Source: a virus. Taken from it: a DNA stretch of 24,871 nt. Of this stretch, positions 12,084 to 16,701 are shown one piece after another. The position numbers were made by a program, and so were the translations under genes. Within the stretch, counting starts at the first letter, position 1, and each line of letters starts with the position of its first letter. Where the stretch lies: the IMG/VR virus record IMGVR_UViG_3300042914_001626, positions 1 to 24,871 of that record; one strand, written 5' to 3'. The notes below the pieces were generated by a model, which did no database searches, was not told the DNA's origin, and was given only the letters and a program-made list of their open reading frames with translations.

Positions 12084-12106
12084 CGCTTTGTTTTTTTTGA
12101 TTGTTT
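12084..12106 (-). repeat. Shared A-rich leader, copy 2
   Basis: Identical to the leader at 11803-11825, again ending AAAAAAAACAAAGCG before ATG. A looser version (AAAAACAAAAAACG) precedes the ERF start at 9873. Confidence 0.7.
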
Positions 12107-12113
12107 CGATGAG

Positions 12114-12142
12114 CAAAAATAGATTAAATAATGATACGCAAA
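12114..12142 (-). promoter_or_regulatory. Main leftward early promoter
   Basis: Minus strand TTTG (12139-12142), 17-base spacer, TATTTTTG (12114-12121). The upstream TTTG is itself part of a second TATTTTTG (12139-12146), so two overlapping promoters are possible. Transcription would start near 12108 and read the whole early block. Confidence 0.6.
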
Positions 12143-12208
12143 AATAAATATTAAAAATAATTATCAGAATATATCTAAAGCATTGAAAATCAGAACAATA
12201 AATTTTAG

Positions 12209-12241
12209 TTGACAGAAATTGGCAAATAAGCACTAATTTTG
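12209..12241 (+). promoter_or_regulatory. Rightward promoter of the 45-residue gene
   Basis: TTG (12209-12211), 22-base spacer, TAATTTTG (12234-12241), within the permitted Bacteroidota spacing. The ATG is 28 bases downstream. Together with the leftward promoter it makes 12084-12269 a divergent control region. Confidence 0.55.
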
Positions 12242-12269
12242 AAGGAGTTAACCATCTAAATCTACTACA

Positions 12270-12407
12270 ATGCCATTAAAGAAAGGCTATTCAGCCAAAA
12301 CCATCAGCAAGAACATCAAGACAGAGATGTCATCAGGAAAGCCGCAAAAACAAGCCGTAGCTATCGCATTATCGGTTGCGAAGAAGGCTAAAGGAAAGAA
12401 AAAGTAA
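12270..12407 (+). CDS. Conserved-looking 45-residue basic phage protein
   Basis: Reads MPLKKGYSAKTISKNIKTEM, then SSGKPQKQAVAIALSVAKKA and GKKK at the end. This pattern (MPLKKG...TISKNI...G-(K/R)-P-x-K-Q-A-V-A-I-A-L) recurs in small proteins of many phages and I recognise it from pattern, without a known function. Net charge is strongly positive, so DNA binding or capsid-internal roles are possible. It has its own promoter and terminator and so is expressed alone between the early and late blocks. Confidence 0.75.
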   Translation: MPLKKGYSAKTISKNIKTEMSSGKPQKQAVAIALSVAKKAKGKKK

Positions 12408-12448
12408 TATCTTTGCTTCAGTTTTGTTTTTTTAATTATTTGATTAAG

Positions 12449-12485
12449 AGCCGGTACTCGCCATCAGTATCGGCTTTTTTTATTT
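12449..12485 (+). terminator. Rho-independent terminator after the 45-residue gene
   Basis: AGCCGGTACT (12449-12458) pairs with AGTATCGGCT (12466-12475) through 10 bp with one G-T, loop CGCCATC, followed by TTTTTTTATTT. It isolates the small gene from the terminase operon. Confidence 0.85.
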
Positions 12486-12492
12486 AATTTTG
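12485..12492 (+). promoter_or_regulatory. Putative -7 box of the terminase operon
   Basis: TAATTTTG, 26 bases before the ATG at 12518 and just after the terminator. No TTG at the expected upstream distance, so late expression may need a phage activator or read-through. Confidence 0.4.
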
Positions 12493-12517
12493 CAAAAACT
12501 ATTTTAGATTTATTAGA

Positions 12518-12796
12518 ATGGCTAATTTAACTGGTCGCAAGTTTGGAGGAAGGACCAAAGGAACTCCGAATGTAGACAATAAACCAATAAAAGAGAAGTT
12601 TGACCAACTACTATCAAAATATTCAGTTGAGCAAATGGCTGATGATTTAATGAGTATTGAGAATCCAGCAGATAGATTGAAAATTATAATCGGATTAGCT
12701 GAGTTTCTTATTCCAAAAATGGCAAGAAGTGAGGTGTCAGTTGAATCAGGAATTAAACCTATTATCTTAATACCCGGTGAGCCAACAGATAATTGA
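12518..12796 (+). CDS. Putative small terminase subunit
   Basis: 92 residues. The N-terminus TGRKFGGRTKGTPN is the Gly/Arg/Lys-rich start common in small terminase-like proteins of Bacteroidota phages, followed by helices (IKEKFDQLLSKYSVEQMADD, ADRLKIIIGLAEFLIPKMAR). Small terminases bind phage DNA and load the large subunit. The gene overlaps the large terminase gene by 20 bases. It is shorter than typical TerS proteins, and the call rests on context as much as sequence. Confidence 0.55.
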   Translation: MANLTGRKFGGRTKGTPNVDNKPIKEKFDQLLSKYSVEQMADDLMSIENPADRLKIIIGLAEFLIPKMARSEVSVESGIKPIILIPGEPTDN

Positions 12797-14066
12797 TTTT
12801 GCTACCTATGCGGATAAATTATTCAGCAAGGTATTTTATCAGGTCCGCAAAGTCAAGAGTAGAATAGTTGTAATCTATGGAGGAGCCGGATCCTCCAAGA
12901 GTTATTCCGTTCATCAGAATGAATTGATTAACCTAATGAGTAGTAACTATGATACTCTAATGCTAAGAAAGACTGGCAGCGATTTAAGAGATTCATCGTA
13001 TAAGCTATTTGAGCAGCTAATTGATAGCATGGGTTTAAGGCATCTATTTACTAGCAGCTTTTATTCCGATAATAGGCGAATAACTTACATACCAACTGGC
13101 AAGTCATTAATCTTTAAAGGAGTTGATGATTCGGAGAAGTTGAAGTCAATAGTTGGCATTCAGCGAATCGTAATGGAGGAGGCATCTCAATTCGATTTTG
13201 AGGACTTCCTTGAAATCAATCGAAGGGCAAGAGGTGTGGATAATATTCAAATCACTTTAATCCTTAATCCGGTATCGGAGAAGCATTGGATTAAACGTAA
13301 GCTATGTGATGAAGGTAGTCCTTATGCAAATGATACTACGGTCCTAAGATTTACCTATTCAGATAATAAGTTCTTAACTGCATCCGATATTGCAGAATTG
13401 GAAAGGTTGAAGTATGTCAATGAAAATCAGTATCGAATTTATGTTTTGGCAGAGTGGGGAATTGATGACAATAGTAATCGTTTTGCCTATTCATTCAATG
13501 AGGATAAGCATACAGGATTATGTGAGTTGCTGGATAAGGAAGCGATATACCTATCCTTTGACTTTAACCGAGATCCGATTTCATGCACCGTATTCCAAGA
13601 GAAGGATGGAGTGATAAGAGTGCCTTATGTCATTAAATTAGCTACATCGAATATCTACGAACTATGCGACCATATCATTGCCAAGTTCGGCAGAAAGCTA
13701 TTTATGGTAACCGGTGATGCTACTGGTAAATCGTCCTCTGCAATGGTCCAAGACGATATTAACTACTATACCATCATTCGGCAGAAGTTAAACCTATCTG
13801 CTGGTCAACTCCAAGTTCCATCAGTCAATCCAAGAGTGCGAGAGAATAGGGTGCTAGTCAATGCTATTTTAGAGCATAAGAAAGTGCTAATCGATAAAGT
13901 CAATGCAGCACCTTTAATTTACGACCTATTATATTGTGAGGTTGATGGCAATGGCGATTTGGTTAAGGATAGAAGTAATGACAAGAGAAAGGCTGATATA
14001 TTGGATGAGTTTAGGTACTATCTTAATACCTATCACTCCGATTTTCTTGAAATGGTTGGAAGATAA
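12777..14066 (+). CDS. terL: Terminase large subunit (PBSX-like, terminase_3 family)
   Basis: 429 residues. The ATPase has a Walker A YGGAGSSKS at residues 34-42, an adaptor-like arginine stretch (LMLRKTGSDLRDSSY), and a Walker B IVMEEASQF near 131-139. The nuclease domain shows acidic residues in SFDFNRDP (about 263), VTGDATGKS (about 311) and a C-terminal Asp pair near 404-415 (KADILDEFRYYL). The enzyme drives DNA into proheads and cuts it. No in-frame ATG comes before the ATPase core, so the start is a GTG at 12777 inside the small-subunit gene. A promoter begins four bases after its stop. Confidence 0.93.
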   Translation: MSQQIIDFATYADKLFSKVFYQVRKVKSRIVVIYGGAGSSKSYSVHQNELINLMSSNYDTLMLRKTGSDLRDSSYKLFEQLIDSMGLRHLFTSSFYSDNRRITYIPTGKSLIFKGVDDSEKLKSIVGIQRIVMEEASQFDFEDFLEINRRARGVDNIQITLILNPVSEKHWIKRKLCDEGSPYANDTTVLRFTYSDNKFLTASDIAELERLKYVNENQYRIYVLAEWGIDDNSNRFAYSFNEDKHTGLCELLDKEAIYLSFDFNRDPISCTVFQEKDGVIRVPYVIKLATSNIYELCDHIIAKFGRKLFMVTGDATGKSSSAMVQDDINYYTIIRQKLNLSAGQLQVPSVNPRVRENRVLVNAILEHKKVLIDKVNAAPLIYDLLYCEVDGNGDLVKDRSNDKRKADILDEFRYYLNTYHSDFLEMVGR

Positions 14067-14069
14067 TTG

Positions 14070-14099
14070 TTTGATATATCAATTTATTTTCTATTTTTG
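14070..14099 (+). promoter_or_regulatory. Near-perfect promoter directly after terL
   Basis: TTTG (14070-14073), 18-base spacer, TATTTTTG (14092-14099): a full match to the Bacteroidota consensus, with the same TATTTTTGC core as the early promoters. Start of transcription would be about 14105. No protein gene follows within 400 bases. Confidence 0.65.
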
Positions 14100-14104
14100 C
14101 ATCG

Positions 14105-14200
14105 AAGTGTGGAGACTTCATTAAAGAATTTTTGTTTTTGCTTTTTTTCATAGCTACCAAAAAGACCCCGTTGCTCTCCATCTTCGGGGTTTCTTTTTTG
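14105..14200 (+). ncRNA. Predicted small RNA of about 95 bases
   Basis: Bounded by the promoter at 14070-14099 and the terminator at 14163-14199. It begins with a small hairpin GAAGT/ACTTC (14104-14119) and has a U-rich centre (TTTTTGTTTTTGCTTTTTTT within 14130-14148) that may be single-stranded or bind an RNA chaperone. No ORF of useful size on the plus strand. It could also simply be a short leader to the terminator after terL. Confidence 0.4.
14163..14199 (+). terminator. Rho-independent terminator downstream of terL
   Basis: AGACCCCG (14163-14170) pairs with CGGGGTTT (14185-14192) over 8 bp with one G-T, 14-base loop, followed by TTTTTT at 14194-14199. Confidence 0.85.
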
Positions 14201-14512
14201 GTTACTCCCCGATTCTAAGAAACTATGAATTGAATAACCGAAGGTAACGTAAGACCACCGAAAGTTTTGCCGAAAGGACTTTGATAATCGGGTATTACAA
14301 ACATTCGATAAATCTTGCTCTGTCCATCCTGACAACAAGTCCATGAAGCCGAAAGGATAGAATGTTTGCGTGTATGGAGACACGATGTCTTAAAAGTTGC
14401 TCGAATTTTGGAAGTTTCAATGTTTTCCAAAGTTCAAACTATGTTGTATTAGTATTTGCTAAATCAGTAATACCTTTACTTCATGGAGAAAGGATAGGTA
14501 TGTTTAAAAGTG
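14201..14512. other. Non-coding interval with nested stems, possible structured RNA
   Basis: No convincing gene. Perfect stems are CCCGATT (14208-14214) with AATCGGG (14286-14292), and CAAACATTC (14298-14306) with GAATGTTTG (14360-14368). Inside the second stem, CTTG/CAAG and TGTC/GACA (14314-14339) form a further hairpin with loop CATCCT. The decamer GCCGAAAGGA occurs twice, at about 14269 and 14348. The interval is less AT-rich than its surroundings. Minus-strand open frames of 71 and 99 residues cross it, but have no start signals, overlap each other and run through the terminator. Confidence 0.4.
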
Positions 14513-14520
14513 TAATTTTG
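14513..14520 (+). promoter_or_regulatory. Putative -7 box before the GT25-like gene
   Basis: TAATTTTG followed by C, 17 bases before the ATG at 14537. The -33 TTG is missing. A promoter here is expected because a terminator separates this gene from terL. Confidence 0.4.
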
Positions 14521-14536
14521 CAGTAAATATCAATCA

Positions 14537-15154
14537 ATGCCAGTCGGACCATTCCTAAATCAATTCTTCCAATCGGTTAAGTTCATTAATCTTCCAAGTA
14601 GCGAAGACAGATTGAATCATTGCATCAATCAGTTTGATTCGATTGGATTAAAGGCAGACAGGGTAGAAGGAGTATTGATGGAGGATAGACGAGTTGGATG
14701 CAATATAAGCCATTTAAAAGCATTAAAGGAAAGTACCGGGCATTCATTAATATTCGAAGACGATGTCATTTTCAGTTCATACATTTCCGAACTAGAGCAG
14801 ACACTTATTGATCTACCTGATGATTGGCAGATATTCTACTTAGGTGCAAATCATAAGCAAGAACCAACTCCAATTAAGGATAACTTAGCAATAGCGGTTG
14901 AGTCATATTGCACTCATGCCTATGCAGTTAATGAATCATTTAAGGATGAACTGATAAACATCATTGAGTCTGATGGAAGGATAATTGATTGGGTTATTGG
15001 AGAACTGGTCCTAAAAGGTCAAATCAAAGCATATTGCTCCAATCCTAATCTAGCATTCCAATTGCCTAGCTACTCTACTATTGAAGGACGATGGATGAGT
15101 TATGATTTTATGGTTCCAAGTCGAGATTTAGATAGGTTAGAACTATTCAAATAA
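14537..15154 (+). CDS. GT25-like glycosyltransferase
   Basis: 205 residues. The family pattern of LPS-type GT25 glycosyltransferases is visible: VKFINLPSSEDRLNHC at the N-terminus (nucleotide-binding strand), a short middle with GCNISHLKALKES, the acidic motif FEDDVIF near residue 77-83 that would hold the metal and sugar nucleotide, and DDWQIFYLGANH. The family transfers sugars to LPS, or to hydroxylysine in animals. In a phage late operon it more likely decorates virion proteins or alters host surface sugars. It stands alone between two putative promoters. Donor and acceptor unknown. Confidence 0.78.
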   Translation: MPVGPFLNQFFQSVKFINLPSSEDRLNHCINQFDSIGLKADRVEGVLMEDRRVGCNISHLKALKESTGHSLIFEDDVIFSSYISELEQTLIDLPDDWQIFYLGANHKQEPTPIKDNLAIAVESYCTHAYAVNESFKDELINIIESDGRIIDWVIGELVLKGQIKAYCSNPNLAFQLPSYSTIEGRWMSYDFMVPSRDLDRLELFK

Positions 15155-15159
15155 TTTGC

Positions 15160-15167
15160 TAAATTTG
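15160..15167 (+). promoter_or_regulatory. Putative -7 box before the 15182 gene
   Basis: TAAATTTG followed by C, 15 bases before the ATG, in a 27-base gap. No TTG at the expected distance (TTAG is nearest). Weak on its own. Confidence 0.3.
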
Positions 15168-15181
15168 CCAAAACTATTCCT

Positions 15182-15433
15182 ATGGCTAAAAGCAAACCAA
15201 TACCAAAAATTACTAAAGGAAAAGGTAAGACATTCTTGCCAATTTCGCAAGGTGCTGGAATGACCGAGCAAGGAAGGAAGTTGTACAATCAGCTAAATGA
15301 TTCTAATCTAAAACCACCAGCACCCAATCCAAAGACTGATGCAGACAAGAAGCGTAAGGATTCATTTTGTGCAAGGTCCATCGGCTGGACAGGGGAACGT
15401 GGTAAAGCCGCAAGAAAGAGATGGAACTGCTAA
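15182..15433 (+). CDS. Small basic conserved phage protein (CARS-GW motif)
   Basis: 83 residues, very rich in Lys. The C-terminus KRKDSFCARSIGWTGERGKA followed by ARKRWNC matches a motif (SFCAR-x2-G ... A-x2-(K/R)-W-x-C) that recurs in short virion-associated proteins of unrelated phages; I believe it belongs to a domain of unknown function (DUF6321-like), recalled from pattern only. High charge and position at the head of the structural operon suggest a capsid or DNA-associated component. It overlaps the next gene by 13 bases. Confidence 0.65.
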   Translation: MAKSKPIPKITKGKGKTFLPISQGAGMTEQGRKLYNQLNDSNLKPPAPNPKTDADKKRKDSFCARSIGWTGERGKAARKRWNC

Positions 15434-15744
15434 TCTTTAAATATATGCTTACTACATCATTAATCACTGCATTTATCATTATAGGCATTACCAAAGCTAC
15501 TGAGGAAGGTTATATCTTAGAGCCATTAAAGCTATGGGCAGAGCAAGAAGCTGAGAAGTCAGAACTAGTAAGATTCATATTAACTCCAGTTGTACTATGT
15601 TGCTACTGCATGAGCAGCGTTTGGACAATAATTGTCCAATTACAAATAGGATATACATCACTTATATCTTTGTGCGGTTCGATATTTCTAACTCTAGGAA
15701 TGGTTGTTTTAATTAAATCAATAGTTGACAAACATGACAATTAG
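15421..15744 (+). CDS. Integral membrane protein of unknown function
   Basis: 107 residues with about three membrane segments: residues 10-23 (LTTSLITAFIIIGI), 53-73 (LTPVVLCCYCMSSVWTIIVQ) and 79-100. The central loop is acidic (LWAEQEAEKSE). A Cys cluster lies in segment two. Start at 15421 overlaps the previous gene by 13 bases; an alternative ATG is at 15445. Membrane proteins are unusual within a head-tail operon; it may be involved in superinfection control or assembly at the membrane, but no family was recognised. Confidence 0.6.
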   Translation: MELLIFKYMLTTSLITAFIIIGITKATEEGYILEPLKLWAEQEAEKSELVRFILTPVVLCCYCMSSVWTIIVQLQIGYTSLISLCGSIFLTLGMVVLIKSIVDKHDN

Positions 15745-15961
15745 CGAAGTAAGTCAGTCATTGATGGCTGCTGGGTTTAAGAAGATGCACTCTTGCGGAT
15801 GTGGCGGTGGTGAGAGTAGTTGGAGTAAAAATGGAAGCACTAAAGTAATTCGTGTTCGATTTACTCCTAAAATAATCGAGATTAGGGATAGGAATCGTCA
15901 TGGTAAGATATTGGCATCATTTAAGTTAGATCAGGTAAATCAAGTAATAGAATCAGTATGA
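15734..15961 (+). CDS. Small protein with Cys-Gly cluster
   Basis: 75 residues from ATG at 15734; a TTG three codons earlier is ignored. After a helix (TISEVSQSLMAAGFKKM) comes HSCGCGGGESSWSKNGSTKV, then beta strands (VIRVRFTPKIIEIRDR) and a C-terminal helix. It overlaps the gene before by 11 bases and the next by 4 (ATGA). Function unknown. Confidence 0.6.
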   Translation: MTISEVSQSLMAAGFKKMHSCGCGGGESSWSKNGSTKVIRVRFTPKIIEIRDRNRHGKILASFKLDQVNQVIESV

Positions 15962-16596
15962 TTAACAAGTTAAAAAAAATATTAGCAGCGTTAAAGGTCC
16001 AATCCAAAGCACCAACATTTGCAACCGACAAGCGAATTGTAGAGGCTTTTGTGCTTGATGGAATAACTTACTATACCTTTGACGACATCTTCAATATTCC
16101 AGTTGAACGTGCCTTCTCAGCGATAGACCACTACAATGAGATGCAGCAGCGATGCACTAGAGACTACCTAATTAGCCATCTTGATGCTCAGAATGAGATT
16201 CTATCTAGCAAGAAGATTGACATCACTAAGTTGGCTCAACTGAATCTTAATTTAAAGGAAAGGTTGGAGATGATATTCGATGCTGATTTATTATATAAGT
16301 TGGCATCAGTAGTCTACTTTGACTCGTCCGAATCACCTTACAAGTACGATTATAAGTATGGCATTGAAAAGATTAGAAGGTTCAAGAAAGCTGATGTGGA
16401 TGCTTTTTTTTTGAAGACTCCCATCAAAAACTATCTTCCCTTCAAGGATATATCACCAGACGATTTGAGGACCTACATAGCGGTGGGCAATCAGGTCAAC
16501 CTAGTTCATCTGAAGACTCTTTCACAAAATCTATCCAAGAGCGAATCGAAGGAAGGTTTATTGAAAGAATTAGAATTGCGGGACATTTCAATATAG
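15958..16596 (+). CDS. Tail assembly chaperone, zero-frame product (G-like)
   Basis: 212 residues, starting MINKLKKILAALKVQ. A domain around residues 20-150 is mostly helical (TFDDIFNIPVERAFSAIDHY). The C-terminal part after the slip site (FLKTPIKNYLPFKDISPDDL and onward) is zero-frame specific. It is assigned as chaperone because it lies directly upstream of the tape measure gene and contains a frameshift signal, as in lambda G/GT. Sequence alone does not identify the family. If there is no frameshift, 105 non-coding bases would remain before the tape measure start, unlike all other gaps in this operon. Confidence 0.7.
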   Translation: MINKLKKILAALKVQSKAPTFATDKRIVEAFVLDGITYYTFDDIFNIPVERAFSAIDHYNEMQQRCTRDYLISHLDAQNEILSSKKIDITKLAQLNLNLKERLEMIFDADLLYKLASVVYFDSSESPYKYDYKYGIEKIRRFKKADVDAFFLKTPIKNYLPFKDISPDDLRTYIAVGNQVNLVHLKTLSQNLSKSESKEGLLKELELRDISI

Positions 16597-16700
16597 ATCC
16601 CGAACACTTAAGCCATTATTCATTCTATGAGTATTGGTTACTTAAAGAAGCCTACATTACCGAAATAAGGCAATTAAATAGTAGGCATAATACTGATTAA
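15958..16700 (+). CDS. Tail assembly chaperone, -1 frameshift product (GT-like)
   Basis: 247 residues if ribosomes slip by -1 in the T9 run. After codon GCT-TTT-TTT the frame continues as EDSHQKLSSLQG, then KSIQERIEGRFIERIRIAGH, NIDPEHLSHYSFYEYWLLKE and ends RQLNSRHNTD. The YSFYEYWLLKEAYI ending resembles C-termini of tail assembly chaperones, where the extension binds the tape measure or tail tube protein. The stop (16698-16700) is one base before the tape measure ATG, as expected for a real, coupled frame. The -1 frame is closed by TGA at 16391, so the shift must happen after that. Confidence 0.65.
16404..16413 (+). other. Slippery site for -1 programmed frameshift
   Basis: Nine T followed by G. 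In the zero frame this reads T TTT TTT and T TTT TTG, both of the form X XXY YYZ. No other heptamer of this form occurs in the 205-base overlap of the two frames. Immediately after, GAAGA (16413-16417) can pair with TCTTC (16434-16438), a weak stimulator. Confidence 0.6.
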
Positions 16701-16701
16701 A

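Noticed and set aside
12084-12233. N-terminal hydrophobic extension of the 11871-12083 gene
   Set aside because: It covers the promoter boxes and the duplicated leader; the leader repeat ends exactly at the ATG at 12083.
14084-14430. Minus-strand open frames of 99 and 71 residues after terL
   Set aside because: They overlap each other in different frames, lie opposite to the late operon, lack leaders like other genes here, one runs through the terminator, and neither resembles a protein family.
14201-14512. tRNA or group I intron in the gap after terL
   Set aside because: No cloverleaf with T-loop GTTC and CCA-end pattern and no recognisable intron core; only generic stems are seen.
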